Part shown: in pieces, positions 1-13,130 of the stretch
Position numbering within the stretch: position 1 is the first letter of the stretch
How the letters are laid out: each line of letters opens with the position of its first letter
NCBI RefSeq assembly: GCF_010499245.1
Contig: NZ_JAAGOW010000002.1
Coordinates: 186,001-250,000, forward strand
DNA length: 64,000 nt
DNA from: Variovorax sp. WS11
GTDB taxonomy: Bacteria > Pseudomonadota > Gammaproteobacteria > Burkholderiales > Burkholderiaceae_C
Direction: 5' to 3'
Translations under genes and position numbers: made by a program
Notes under the pieces: model-generated
Seen by the model: only the letters and a program-made list of their open reading frames with translations
Database searches by the model: none
Told to the model about the DNA's origin: nothing

Positions 1-1054
1 CGGGCCCCTGCCGCACGTCGCGAATGCGCTCGCCGCGATCGGCCAGCAGGCGCTCGCGCGCGGTCACCGTGTTGCCGCTGAGCGTGAGCCGCCACAGCGC
101 CGTGCCCGCCAGCGCGCCGACGAAGAGGCTGCCCTTCCAGTCGGGCAGCGCATCGCCGCTGTAGAAGGCCATGCCGCTGGGCGCGATGGAGGCCTTCTGC
201 GTGCCGGGCGTCCAGGCCGAGCCGTCGATCTTCTCCCAGTAGCTCAGCGGCTGTTCCATGCCGGCCTTGGCGGTGCCTTCGCCGACCTGCGTAAGGGTGC
301 CGTACTCCTGTCCGTAGCTGATGATCGGCCAGCCGTAGTTCCTGCCCGGCAGCGCGAGGTTGACCTCGTCGCCGCCCTGCGGGCCATGCTCGTTCACCCA
401 CAGCTCGCCAGTGGTGGGATGCAGCGCCGCGCCCTGGGCATTGCGATGGCCGTAGCTCCAGATCTGCGGCTGCGCACCGCCCACGCCGAAGTTGGGATTG
501 CCCGGCGCCGGCGCGCCGTCGGTGCTGATGCGCATCACCTTGCCGTGGCCGCGCGTCAGGTCCTGCGAGAAGCCGCGCTGGTCGTTGTTCAAGCGCTCGC
601 CCAGGGTGATGAACAGGTGGCCGCTGCGGTCGAAGACGAGGCGCGATCCGAAGTGCGCACTGCTCTGCGCCTTGGGCAGCTGGCGAAAGATCACGACCAG
701 GTTGCTCAGGCTGCGATTCGCCGTGTCGAGCTCGGCGCGCGCGACCGCCGTGCCGTTGAAGCTGGCGTCGGTGCCGTCGCGCTCTGCATAGCTGAAGTAA
801 ATGCGGCGATTGGTGGCGAAGGCCGGGTCCACCGCGACGTCGAGCAGGCCGCCCTGCCCCACCACCTCGACCGCCGGCAGGCCGCTGACCTGGTCGGCCC
901 CGCCGTTGACCGGCGTGCCGTCCGCATTGCGCAGGCGCAGCTGGCCGCTGCGCTGCGTCACCAGCAGCTTGCCGTCGGGCAGGAAGGCGAGGCTCCAGGG
1001 ATTGGCGAATCCGCTGGCCAGCTCGACCACCTTGACATTCATCGGGCCGGGCAC
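1..1054 (-). CDS. PQQ-dependent sugar dehydrogenase (glucose/sorbosone dehydrogenase family), 3' end off window
   Basis: The minus-strand frame reads as a soluble beta-propeller dehydrogenase of the Asd/YliI type, which oxidises aldose sugars with PQQ in the periplasm. Visible family motifs include FANPWSLAFLPDGKLLVTQR near the start, SSAHFGSRLVFD, and GHRNAQGAALHPTTGELW with NEHGPQGGDE. These fit the PQQ and Ca2+ binding region of the family. The C-terminus lies beyond position 1. The start is unresolved: the frame is open only to an in-frame stop at 1151-1153 and has no ATG upstream of 1042. It begins with an Ala-Pro repeat linker (GTG at 1054). A good Shine-Dalgarno followed by TTG lies near 1259 but in another frame, so a signal-peptide-coding 5' end is probably frameshifted. 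Confidence 0.8.
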   Translation of the reverse strand, partial: MPGPMNVKVVELASGFANPWSLAFLPDGKLLVTQRSGQLRLRNADGTPVNGGADQVSGLPAVEVVGQGGLLDVAVDPAFATNRRIYFSYAERDGTDASFNGTAVARAELDTANRSLSNLVVIFRQLPKAQSSAHFGSRLVFDRSGHLFITLGERLNNDQRGFSQDLTRGHGKVMRISTDGAPAPGNPNFGVGGAQPQIWSYGHRNAQGAALHPTTGELWVNEHGPQGGDEVNLALPGRNYGWPIISYGQEYGTLTQVGEGTAKAGMEQPLSYWEKIDGSAWTPGTQKASIAPSGMAFYSGDALPDWKGSLFVGALAGTALWRLTLSGNTVTARERLLADRGERIRDVRQGP

Positions 1055-1108
1055 CGGCGCAGGCGCAGGTGCAGGTGCAGGTGCAGGTGCGGGCGCAGGT
1101 GCCGGGGC
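1055..1108 (-). repeat. Hexanucleotide repeat encoding an Ala-Pro linker
   Basis: A run of GCACCT/GCGCCT units on the minus strand encodes about nine Ala-Pro pairs just before the catalytic domain of the sugar dehydrogenase. Unit gain or loss would change linker length without changing frame. Confidence 0.7.
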
Positions 1109-1348
1109 CGAATAAACAGCAAGGCTGGCGCCACGGCGCCGGTGCAGGAATTAGCCGACCGCTGACCCCGAAGGCGTTGATCGCCACGCTGCTTACCGCC
1201 GCCGCCTGCAAAGCCGCGAAGAAGGGTCACCGCCGTCATCTGCGCCGTGCTGCACCGCAATATGTCACTCCTTCAGGCACGTCCTGCGCGCCAGATTTGA
1301 AGTGTGGACGCCGGATTTCAAACCGGCGCTGTCAGCGCACGCCGTTTC

Positions 1349-3010
<1,662 letters not shown>

Positions 3011-3256
3011 GGCTATGTCCGTTCGATGATGGGAGCTGCTCGGGGTGGCCGGGAAACCTGGCAACGATCTTGCGCGAGGATCGATTGCGAGTCAGCCTTG
3101 CATGGCAGGCGCTTGCTGCTGCAGCGCGATTTCCGACCGGGTCTGCCGTCAAGTCTAACGCAGGCCCCTCGAAGGGGTGCTCGAGCCGCTGCTATTCTTT
3201 GGGCCGTCCGGGCCTGCGATACCGTCCGGCGCCGGCCATACCCTCTTCTCCATTCC

Positions 3257-4477
3257 ATGAGCGCCACGCCCACCCACGACGCCTTCGAACAGGCCCGGCA
3301 GCTGTTCCTCCAAGGCCTGAAGGACTTCGAGGAAGGCCGCTTCGAGGCCGCCGAGCAGCGCTTCCGGTCTTCGCTGGCCCTGCTGCCGGGCCGCGTCTCG
3401 ACCCTCGTGAACCTTGCCGCGACGCAGCTGAAGCTGGACCGCCCCCAGGATGCGCTGGCCACGGCGGAGCAGGTGCTGGCACTCGAGGCCGGCAACGCCG
3501 ATGCCTGGTTCCACAAGGCCGGCGCCCTCGGGCAGCTGAACCGCCACCCGGAGGCCCTGCTCGGCTACGAGAAGGCGATCGCGCTGGCCCCGCAGGGTGC
3601 TGCTGAACTCTGGTTCCGCCATGGCCAGACTCTGCAGGCGCTGGACCAGCCCGTGCGCGCCCTCGCCTCCTACGAACGCGCGCTGGCCGCCAACCCCGGC
3701 CTGGCGCAGGCCTGGAGCAACCGCGGCGGCATCCTGCGCGAGATGAAGCGCAACGAGGAAGCCGCCGACGCCTTCCGGCAAGCCCTGGCGCACGGCGCCG
3801 ATCCCGAATTGCACCAGTACTACCTGGCCTCCGTCTCGGCGCAGTCCGTTCCGCCGGTGGCGCCGGGCCACTACGTCGAGACGCTCTTCGACGACTACGC
3901 AGAGCAGTTCGATGCACACCTGGTGGGCACGCTCGGCTATCGGGCGCATGACACGCTGGTCAAGCATCTGGCAGCGCTGGGCCGCGGGCCTTTCCGCTGC
4001 GCCCTCGACCTCGGCTGCGGGACGGGCCTGTGCGCCACCTTGCTCAAGCCGATGACGCAAAGGCTCGAAGGCGTCGACCTGTCCAGCCTGATGCTGGACA
4101 AGGCACAGGCCCTCGGGCTCTACGACCGTCTCGTGCATGCGGACATCGTGGACCATCTGCAGGGCACCGAAGAGCGCTACGACCTGGTCACCGCGGCCGA
4201 TGTATTCATCTACGTCGGCGACCTCGAACCGGTCTTCGCTGTGCTCGACCGCGCACTCGAAGCCAAGGGCGTCTTCTGCTTCTCGGCCGAATGCGCCTCC
4301 GGCGAAGCCGTCGACTTCGAGCTGCTGCCGAGCCTGCGCTATGCCCATTCCGAACGCTACCTGCGCGCGCTGGCTGCGCGGCACGGATTCGATCTGCTGC
4401 AGCTGATTCGTGCCCCCATCCGCGAAGACCAGCGCGAGCCCATCCACGGCATGTACGTCTATCTGGCACGCCGATGA
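3257..4477 (+). CDS. TPR-repeat class I SAM-dependent methyltransferase
   Basis: A 406-residue soluble protein. Residues about 10-185 form tandem tetratricopeptide repeats (for example the unit containing ADAWFHKAGALGQLNRHPEA). Residues about 215-405 form a Rossmann methyltransferase with SAM motif I (LDLGCGTG) near residue 250 and motif ADVFIYVGDL further on. The TPR domain presumably docks a protein substrate; the substrate cannot be named from sequence. The ATG at 3257 starts the first TPR helix; much longer open frame upstream is only an absence of stops in GC-rich DNA. It is divergent from ettA. Confidence 0.88.
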   Translation: MSATPTHDAFEQARQLFLQGLKDFEEGRFEAAEQRFRSSLALLPGRVSTLVNLAATQLKLDRPQDALATAEQVLALEAGNADAWFHKAGALGQLNRHPEALLGYEKAIALAPQGAAELWFRHGQTLQALDQPVRALASYERALAANPGLAQAWSNRGGILREMKRNEEAADAFRQALAHGADPELHQYYLASVSAQSVPPVAPGHYVETLFDDYAEQFDAHLVGTLGYRAHDTLVKHLAALGRGPFRCALDLGCGTGLCATLLKPMTQRLEGVDLSSLMLDKAQALGLYDRLVHADIVDHLQGTEERYDLVTAADVFIYVGDLEPVFAVLDRALEAKGVFCFSAECASGEAVDFELLPSLRYAHSERYLRALAARHGFDLLQLIRAPIREDQREPIHGMYVYLARR

Positions 4478-4700
4478 CCCCTGGATTTCGCTGGGCAAAG
4501 CCGAGTCGTGCGACAATCCGTGACGTTGCCGGGTCCAGTTGCCCGCAACACCGGCTCCCTGCCGGGGACGAAGAAGGCCCAACCCAGGCTCTCGCGCTCC
4601 ACTCCTGACCCCTATCTGCCCCTACTGACCCCGCGTCAAAAGACATTTCGCGTGGGTGGGCCGGTACCACCGCGCCGTGGAAGGCGCTTGTCTGAACTCA

Positions 4701-6479
<1,779 letters not shown>

Positions 6480-6522
6480 CCGCTGAGCCAGCGAGCCTGC
6501 GGGACTCCAGACTCCCACACCT

Positions 6523-6541
6523 GGGCGCTTCGGCGCCCTTT
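6523..6541 (+). terminator. Rho-independent-type terminator of the helicase gene
   Basis: A perfect 6-bp stem GGGCGC/GCGCCC closed by a stable TTCG tetraloop and followed by TTT lies 44 bp after the helicase stop codon. The T tract is short. Confidence 0.6.
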
Positions 6542-6719
6542 CGCTCGCGCGTGGAGTCGTCAGCGCTCACGCAGTGAACTAGCGAAAAGTTCTCAGTCAC
6601 CACACCTGCGGCCTTTGGCCAGTAACCTGAAATCCAACGAGTTGGAGCGGCTCATGTGTTCCAAAATGTAGGCATGTTATTTACCCAATGCTTGTATTTG
6701 ACCTATTAATGTAGGCATA

Positions 6720-8541
6720 CACATCCATGTCGTGCCAGATCGTGGCTCACCGCCACCATTACCTGCGAAGGTCTACCGCGAGGCTCCAAGGTCAGCAAAG
6801 CGCACGTAGCCAATCTGTCGAACCTATCGGCCCGCGCAAAGATCGAAACCGCATTCGAGCAGCCCTGCGCGCGGCAGACGCGCCCCACACAGCCGCTCAC
6901 GCAGTGCCAGGAGATCACCGTCGCGTTCACGTAGCCATATACGAAGCCGTTGGCGAGGCTATACTGGCAGCTGGGCTTCGCCTCGGTGCTACCTCCAAGC
7001 CCTGCCGCGAGCCGCGGTGACCCTAATTTGCCGCTGGTGGCCTCGCGCATCGCAACGCCGCAATACCAAGTTGGCCACCCGCGCTGGTATGCAACGCTGG
7101 CCGGGACTTCGGTATCGCCGACGCCGACGGGCGGCACCTGTACGCGGCGATGGACTGGCTGCTCGCGCGCCAGGCCGCGATCAGAAGAAACTCACCGCAC
7201 GCACGCGTCGCCGAGGGGCTGGCCACGGCACCCTGGTGCCCAGCACGACCTATCGTCAGTACTGAGACGCTTATTTGCCCTCTGGCCAGGCCTCGGCTAT
7301 AGCCGCGACAGCAGAAGGGCCTGCTGCAGATCCAGCACGTACCTGCTCCTGCCGATGCGCGAAACGCCCGCTGGCCGTGTCGGTGTACGGAGCAGTGTGG
7401 CCGACAGCCTGACCTTGCTGCCCGAGGTCAAGCGGCTGCGCGAGTTCGACGTCGAACAACTGGTGATGGTGGGTGACCGCGGCATGATCTCAACAAGGCG
7501 ATCCGGAGATGCGCGCACGCCGCGGGTCGAGGGCGTGGGCTGGATCAGTGCGCTGAAAGGCGCTCGTCTCGATTCGCGCGCGCTTTGCTGGTCAGGCAGA
7601 TTACCACCACGGCTTAGTTTGTTCGACGTGCAACCTGCTTGAACTGACTCGCCAGGACTACCCGGGCGAGCGCCTGGTGGCATGCCGCAATCCGGAACTC
7701 GCTGAAGCTGCGCACGCGCACCAAGCGCGGGACCACCTTTCGCCGCCACCGAGGACCAATCTGCAGTCAAGGCCGGGTGGTGCACTCAGGCTGGCTGGGC
7801 GCGACGAGATCAGCTTACGCGTGGGCAGGGTCGTCCAGCCAGTACAAGGTCGCATAAGCACTTCGAGCTGGTGATTGGCGACAACGCCTTCACCTTCACG
7901 CGCAAGACGAGACGCCATCGCTGCAAGGGCGGCACTGGACGGCGCCCCATCATCATCCGCACCTCGGTGCCAACGACGCAGATGGACGCGTCCCAGTGCG
8001 TGCCGCGCAACTACAAGGCGCTCGCCAACGTCAGGCGCGCGTTCCGCTCCACATCAAGACGATCGATCTGGTGCGCCCGATCCACACCACCGCACCACCG
8101 CTGATCGGGTGCGCGCGCACATCTTCCTGTGCATGCTGGCCTACTACGTCGAGTGGCACATGCGCGAGGCTTGGGCGCCGCTGATGTTCGCCGACACGGA
8201 TCAACAGGCCAAGGCCGCGCGTGACCCGGTGGCGCCGGCTACGCGATCCAAGGCGGCGCTGGCCAAGGTGGCCCGCCACATGCTGGATGACGGCACGCCG
8301 GTGCATAGCTTCTCGACCCTCATGGCCGAACTCGCCACCATCGTGCGCAACACCTGTCGCACGCCCAACGCCGGGGCCGACGCGCCGACCTTCGAGGTGC
8401 TCACTACACCCAACGTGCAGCAGCAGCGAGCGCTCAACCTCATCCAGCAGATCCGGTTGTAGACAGAAGCCGGACTCCCGAACTCACGCCAAGTGCTTGT
8501 CGTGCAAAGGCAAACTCGCTCGACGGCTTCAGGAACTTCGG
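6720..8541 (+). mobile_element. Remnant IS1634-type element
   Basis: The right end is recognisable: the sequence ending at 8541, read on the minus strand, starts CCGAAGTTCC and matches the left terminal inverted repeat of the intact element at 10726. Upstream of 6727 I find no matching left end. Instead an AT-richer stretch with two copies of ATGTAGGCAT (about 6667 and 6712) precedes the transposase remnant. The left boundary is therefore approximate and no target duplication was found. Confidence 0.65.
6727..8461 (+). pseudogene. Decayed IS1634-family transposase
   Basis: Homology to the intact transposase at 10874-12610 can be followed along the whole length, but it is scattered over all three frames with many indels and stops. 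Recognisable pieces are an N-terminal GSKVSKAHVANLSNLS segment near 6780, an LYAAMDWLLARQ segment near 7140, a VMVGDRGMIS segment near 7470, and a nearly intact C-terminal part from about 8120 to the stop at 8459-8461. The C-terminal ~110 residues align almost without gaps with the intact copy. The N-terminal half has diverged far more, so this is an old relative of the intact element rather than a recent duplicate. It cannot make a working transposase. Confidence 0.85.
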
Positions 8542-8575
8542 ACTAGCATGCGCGCACAAGGAGCGGAGCCGTCCC

Positions 8576-10375
8576 ATGCCCATCTCGCCGAAGCGCGCCG
8601 CACTCGCCTGCGCTGTCACCGCCGCCCTGCTCGCCGCCGTTGGCTGCGGCAGCCCCGGCGGCATCTCGATGCCCCCGTCCATCCCGACCGCGCCGGGACA
8701 GGTGCAGGTCAAGCTGATCGGCTTCAACGACCTGCACGGCAACCTGGAGCCACCCAGGCTCGCCATCAGCGCGCCCGCGGCGGGCGGCGGCACGGTCCCG
8801 GTGCCGGCCGGCGGGGCGGCCTACATGGCTTCGGCCATCGCCGCGCTGAAGGCGAAGAACCCGAACCACGCGGTGGCGTCGGCCGGCGACATGATCGGCG
8901 CCTCGCCGCTGGTCTCCGCCCTCTTCCTCGACGAGCCGACCATCGAGGCGGTGAACGAGATGAAGATCGACTTCAACGCCGTCGGCAACCACGAATTCGA
9001 CAAGGGCCAGACCGAGCTGCTGCGCATGAAGAACGGCGGCTGCGCCAGGAACACGCCGCTCGCGCCCTGCCGCGTGAACAAGTCCTTCCCGGGCGCCAAC
9101 TTCGGCTTCCTCGCGGCCAACACGGTGAAGCGCGACGGCAGCACGCTGTTCCCGGCCACCGGCATCAAGAGCTTCACGCAGGGCGGCGCGACCGTGAAGG
9201 TGGGCTTCATCGGCATGACGCTCAAAGGCACGCCGACCATCGTCTCGCCCGCGGGCGTCGCCGGCCTGAACTTCAAGGACGAGGCCGACACCGCCAACGC
9301 GCTGATCCCGCAGCTCAGGTCGCAAGGCGCCGACGCCATCGTCGTCGTGATCCACGAAGGCGGCATGACCTCCGTGGGCTACAACGACAAGCGCTGCACG
9401 GGCCTCTCGGGCGACATCCTGCCGATCCTCGAGCGCCTCGACGCGCAGGTGGACGTGGTGATCTCCGGCCACACCCATCGCGCCTACATCTGCGACTACG
9501 GCAGGATCAACGCCGCCAAGCCCTTCCTGCTGACCAGCGCGGGCCAGTACGGCACGCTCCTGACCGACATCGACCTCACGATCGACACACGCACGCGCAA
9601 GGTCACGGCCAAGTCGGCCAGCAATGTGATCGTGCAGGGCGAGGCCTTCACCAGCGGCGCCAACACGGTCGCGACCACAGACCAGTACCCGAGCTTCGCC
9701 AAGAACCAGACGATCGCCGCGCTGATCTCCAGCTACGCCGGCGTCGCCGCGCCGCTGGTGCAGCGCGTGGTGGGCCGGCTCGCGGCCACCGCCACGCGCA
9801 CCCAGGTGGCTTCGCGCGAGAACGTGCTGGGCAACCTGATCGCCGATGCCCAGCTGGCCGCCACCGCCGCGCCGGCCAAGGGCGGCGCCCAGATCGCCTT
9901 CATGAACCCGGGCGGCGTGCGCGCCGACCTGGCGCCGGCGGCCAACGGCGACGTGAGCTACGGCCAGATCTTCACCGTGCAGCCCTTTGGCAACAGCCTG
10001 GTGGTGAAGACGATGACAGGTGCGCAGATCAAGGCCGTGCTCGAGCAGCAGTTCAACAGCGGCACGAACACCGTCGCGCAGCCGCGCGTGCTGCTGCCGT
10101 CGAAGTCGTTCAGCTACAGCTACGACCTGTCGAAGCCGGCGGGCTCGCGCATCAGGGCGATGGTGCTGAACGGCACCGCGATGAGCGATGCCGCCCGCTA
10201 CCGCGTCGCGATGAACAGCTTCCTGGCGACCGGCGGCGACAACTTCACCGTGTTCACCCAAGGCACGGAGGCGCTGGGTGGGGATCAGGACATCGATGCG
10301 CTGGAGGCGTACATCGCGGCCAACAGCCCGTTGGCACTGCCGGCGGCCAACCGGATCACGAACCTGGCGCCTTGA
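8576..10375 (+). CDS. 5'-nucleotidase / UshA-type metallophosphatase lipoprotein
   Basis: A 599-residue exported enzyme. It has a lipoprotein signal peptide with a cleavage region AAVGC around residue 24. The N-terminal metallophosphoesterase domain carries FNDLHGN, GNHEFD and SGHTHRAY, which supply the dinuclear metal ligands. The C-terminal 5'-nucleotidase substrate-binding domain carries MNPGGVRADL and a Phe-containing ligand loop. It should dephosphorylate extracellular nucleotides to nucleosides plus phosphate. An AAGGAG Shine-Dalgarno lies upstream of the ATG. It sits alone between a decayed IS and an Rhs remnant but has the base composition of a core gene and looks intact. Confidence 0.9.
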   Translation: MPISPKRAALACAVTAALLAAVGCGSPGGISMPPSIPTAPGQVQVKLIGFNDLHGNLEPPRLAISAPAAGGGTVPVPAGGAAYMASAIAALKAKNPNHAVASAGDMIGASPLVSALFLDEPTIEAVNEMKIDFNAVGNHEFDKGQTELLRMKNGGCARNTPLAPCRVNKSFPGANFGFLAANTVKRDGSTLFPATGIKSFTQGGATVKVGFIGMTLKGTPTIVSPAGVAGLNFKDEADTANALIPQLRSQGADAIVVVIHEGGMTSVGYNDKRCTGLSGDILPILERLDAQVDVVISGHTHRAYICDYGRINAAKPFLLTSAGQYGTLLTDIDLTIDTRTRKVTAKSASNVIVQGEAFTSGANTVATTDQYPSFAKNQTIAALISSYAGVAAPLVQRVVGRLAATATRTQVASRENVLGNLIADAQLAATAAPAKGGAQIAFMNPGGVRADLAPAANGDVSYGQIFTVQPFGNSLVVKTMTGAQIKAVLEQQFNSGTNTVAQPRVLLPSKSFSYSYDLSKPAGSRIRAMVLNGTAMSDAARYRVAMNSFLATGGDNFTVFTQGTEALGGDQDIDALEAYIAANSPLALPAANRITNLAP

Positions 10376-10719
10376 ATAGAGGAGCTGACCGAAGGCGAGG
10401 TGATGAGATATGAAGGCTATCGCGGGCTCGAAGATGCGGTAGGTGCTGCCTCCGCGCGCCCGCATTGACGTGAACTTTCTCCTGCTGTTGTGTTGCGGGG
10501 TGCTGGTTATGATCCGCGCCGAACAAATAGCAACACTTTGAAACGGGGGAATTCATGAGCTACCGCTGCGGCGCCGTAGTCGAAAAACATCGTGGTCAAG
10601 CTGGCGCGGCAGCGCGCAAGCGCCTGGGCAGTCTTGCGCTGCTGATCCTTTTGCTCGTTTCCCAGTGGCTCGCCATCCTTCCGGCACAAGCGGAAGTAGC
10701 GCCGGTCACCGAGTCGGAA

Positions 10720-10725
10720 ATTAGA
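10720..10725. repeat. Target duplication ATTAGA of the IS1634 element
   Basis: ATTAGA here is repeated at 12690-12695, exactly flanking the element ends. Keeping one copy restores the Rhs-like reading frame. Confidence 0.85.
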
Positions 10726-10788
10726 CCGAAGTTCCCGCCCTCTGTAGTTACTCCAACTACGGCAAGTGCTTGTCGCTGCTGATGAATC

Positions 10789-10811
10789 CTCCTCTCTGGA
10801 GGATTTTTTTG
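10789..10811 (+). terminator. Small hairpin plus T tract in the IS leader
   Basis: TCCTC and GAGGA arms are followed directly by TTTTTTT. Lying between the left IS end and the transposase, it may block read-through from outside promoters, a common control in insertion sequences. Confidence 0.5.
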
Positions 10812-10873
10812 GATGATACATGTAGTCACTAAATTGACTTGAAGTTTGATGATATGTGACTAGAGTTGTTTCC

Positions 10874-12610
10874 ATGGCAGCCCGAACCGGTACCGCTCAT
10901 GTCGTCACTACGACGCGCACCTACAAGGACCAGGTCTATCGCACCCATCTGCTGCGCCGCAGCTACCGCGAGGACGGCAAGGTCAAGAACGAGACCCTGG
11001 GCAACCTGTCGCACCTGCCCGATGAGCTCATCGAGATCATCCGGCGCTCGCTGCAGGGCGAGACCTTCGTGCCCGTGTCCTCGGCGTTCCAGATCACGCG
11101 CTCGCGTCCCCACGGCCATGTGCAGGCAGCAGGCGCCGCGATGGCCAGCCTGGAGATGGCCTCGCTGCTGGCCTCCAAGCCCTGCGCCGAGCGTGCGCTG
11201 GTGCTGGCCATGGTGGCCGCGCGCATCGTCGCCCCGCACACGAAGCTCGCCACCACGCGCTGGTGGCACACCACGACACTGGCCGAGGACTTCGGTGTCG
11301 CCGACGCCGATGAGGATGATCTGTATGCGGCGATGGACTGGCTGCTCGAGCGCCAGGATCGCATCCAGAAGAAGCTCGCCTCGCGCCATCTGAGCCCCGG
11401 TGGCCTGGTGCTGTACGACCTGTCCTCCAGCTACTTCGAGGGCAGTTGCTGTCCGCTGGCCAAGCTTGGCTACAGCCGCGATGGCAAGAAGGGCCTGCTG
11501 CAGGTCAACTACGGCCTGCTCACCGATGCGCGCGGCTGCCCGCTGGCCGTGTCGGTGCACGAGGGCAACGTCGCCGACAGCCAGACCTTGATGCCCGAGG
11601 TCAAGCGGCTGCGCGAGGACTTCGGCATCGAGCAGCTGGTGATGGTGGGCGACCGCGGAATGATCTCGAACAAGGCCATTGACGAGATGCGCGAGAGCGA
11701 CGGCATCGCCTGGATCACGGCGCTGAAGAGCGTCTCGATCCGCGCGCTGGTCGAGCAAGGGCAGCTGCAACTGGACCTGTTCGACGAGCGCAATCTGCTC
11801 GAGCTGAGCTCGCCGGACTATCCGGGCGAGCGCCTGGTGGCATGCCGCAATCCGGAGCTTGCCAAGCTGCGCACGCACAAGCGCGAGGAGTTACTGGCGG
11901 CCACCGAGGCCAACCTCGAGAAGATCAAGGCCCGCGTGGACGCGGGCAAGCTCGCCGGGAAGGATGAGATCGGCTTGCGCGTGGGCAAGGTGATCAACCA
12001 GTACAAGATGGCCAAGCACTTCGAGTTGGCCATCGGCGACACCGCCTTTACCTTCGCGCGCAAGACAGACGCCATTGCCGCCGAGGCGGCGCTGGACGGC
12101 ATTTACATCATCCGTACGTCGGTGCCGCCCACACAGATGGACTCGGCCGACTGCGTGCGCAACTACAAGGCGCTCGCCAACGTCGAGCGCGCGTTCCGCT
12201 CGCTCAAGACGATCGACCTAAAGGTGCGCCCGATCCACCACCGCACCGCCGATCGGGTACGGGCTCACATCTTCCTGTGCATGCTGGCCTACTACGTCGA
12301 GTGGCACATGCGCGAGGCTTGGGCGCCGCTGATGTTCGCCGACACCGACCGGCGCGCCAAGGCCACGCGTGACCCGGTGGCGCCGGCCACGCGTTCCAAG
12401 GCGGCGCTGGCCAAGGCAGCCCGCCACACCCTGGACGACGGCACGCCCGTGCACAGCTTCTCCACCCTGATGGCCGAGCTCGCCACCATCGCGCGCAATA
12501 CCTGCCGAGCCCCACAGGCCGGCCCCGAGGCGCCGACCTTCGAGGTCCTCACCACGCCCAACGCCAAGCAGCAGCGCGCGCTCGACCTCATCCAGCAGAT
12601 CCGCCTGTAG
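10874..12610 (+). CDS. IS1634-family DDE transposase
   Basis: A 578-residue transposase of the IS4 superfamily. Candidate catalytic acidic residues lie in YDLSSSYFEG (first Asp) and VMVGDRGMIS (second Asp). The C-terminal part carries the NVERAFRSLKTIDL segment, which supplies the conserved Glu-containing helix. The N-terminal RSYREDGKVKNETLGNL segment is typical for the family. The frame is uninterrupted, so the protein is probably functional. I chose ATG 10874; a GTG at 10856 would add six residues. The decayed relative at 6727-8461 lacks this integrity. Confidence 0.92.
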   Translation: MAARTGTAHVVTTTRTYKDQVYRTHLLRRSYREDGKVKNETLGNLSHLPDELIEIIRRSLQGETFVPVSSAFQITRSRPHGHVQAAGAAMASLEMASLLASKPCAERALVLAMVAARIVAPHTKLATTRWWHTTTLAEDFGVADADEDDLYAAMDWLLERQDRIQKKLASRHLSPGGLVLYDLSSSYFEGSCCPLAKLGYSRDGKKGLLQVNYGLLTDARGCPLAVSVHEGNVADSQTLMPEVKRLREDFGIEQLVMVGDRGMISNKAIDEMRESDGIAWITALKSVSIRALVEQGQLQLDLFDERNLLELSSPDYPGERLVACRNPELAKLRTHKREELLAATEANLEKIKARVDAGKLAGKDEIGLRVGKVINQYKMAKHFELAIGDTAFTFARKTDAIAAEAALDGIYIIRTSVPPTQMDSADCVRNYKALANVERAFRSLKTIDLKVRPIHHRTADRVRAHIFLCMLAYYVEWHMREAWAPLMFADTDRRAKATRDPVAPATRSKAALAKAARHTLDDGTPVHSFSTLMAELATIARNTCRAPQAGPEAPTFEVLTTPNAKQQRALDLIQQIRL

Positions 12611-13130
12611 ACAGAAGTCGGAACCCCGATCTCACGCCAAGTCCTTGTCGTGCAAAGGCAAACGCGCTTCGCGCTTGGGGGAATCTCGGATTAGAGCATG
12701 CGGCTTCAACAACACGCCGAGGTCCATGGACTGCTCGAGCTATGAGTCGGTGTTCAGTGCGGTGGACGCCTTCTGCAAAGAATGGTCGAACATGCAGGCG
12801 TATCTGGCTTATTCCACCTCCGGGTACTCCAACAATGGGCTCGTTGCCCACGATTAATACAAGATCAACTGTAGGAACTCACTCAACCCGCCGGGCGTCA
12901 ATTCGGGTTGGGAAGGCGGATTTCTTCGGATTGAAAGAACCGCGCAATGCACAGGCAATGGGTGGCAGCTCGCCTTGCCGACGAGAGTTTGCACAAGGCC
13001 GGACACGGCGCGATCTTGCCGTCCTGGCGACGCGGGCAGCAGCACTCCTTTCCCCATACTTCCCGCCACTTCCGAAAAGTACCGCAACGAACTCGACTGG
13101 AGCGACAGCGGACCTGCGCCCTTGAACCCG

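Larger units (their letters stand above)
10726..12689 (+). mobile_element. Intact IS1634-family insertion sequence
   Basis: The 1964-bp element is bounded by imperfect terminal inverted repeats: the left end reads CCGAAGTTCCCGCCC, and the right end read from the minus strand reads CCGAGATTCCCCCAA. It is flanked by a 6-bp direct repeat, ATTAGA, consistent with the 5-6 bp duplications of this family. It contains one transposase gene. About 25 bp after the -10 region of the transposase lies a short hairpin (CTCCTCTCTGGAGGA) followed by seven Ts, positioned in the leader at 10789-10811. This could terminate transcription entering from the interrupted gene. Confidence 0.88.
10555..13130 (+). pseudogene. 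Rhs/YD-repeat protein N-terminus, interrupted by an IS and by a stop
   Basis: The ATG at 10555 follows a GGGGGA ribosome site and starts a protein with a signal peptide (hydrophobic ALLILLLVSQWLAILPAQA) followed by AEVAPVTESEIR. It is cut at 10725 by the IS1634 element. Removing the element and one ATTAGA copy restores the frame at 12696, continuing ACGFNNTPRSMDCSSYESV and so on. A TAA at 12855 then interrupts it. Beyond the stop the same frame continues with FPILPATSEKYRNELDW, resembling the region just before the repeat core in Rhs proteins of this family. The repeat core is missing; the frame runs directly into the lipoprotein gene at 13131. Rhs assignment is by family resemblance. Confidence 0.65.

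Noticed and set aside
1055..1108. Short tandem repeat as a CRISPR or phase-variation tract
   Set aside because: The units are 6 bp, encode Ala-Pro in frame and have no spacers; unit changes would not switch the frame.
10829..11878. 349-codon minus-strand frame across the IS1634 element
   Set aside because: Antisense shadow of the transposase with low-complexity composition and no family resemblance.
6720..12689. Composite transposon formed by two IS1634 copies around the 5'-nucleotidase gene
   Set aside because: The right copy has its own 6-bp target duplication and the left copy is much older and diverged, so they inserted independently.
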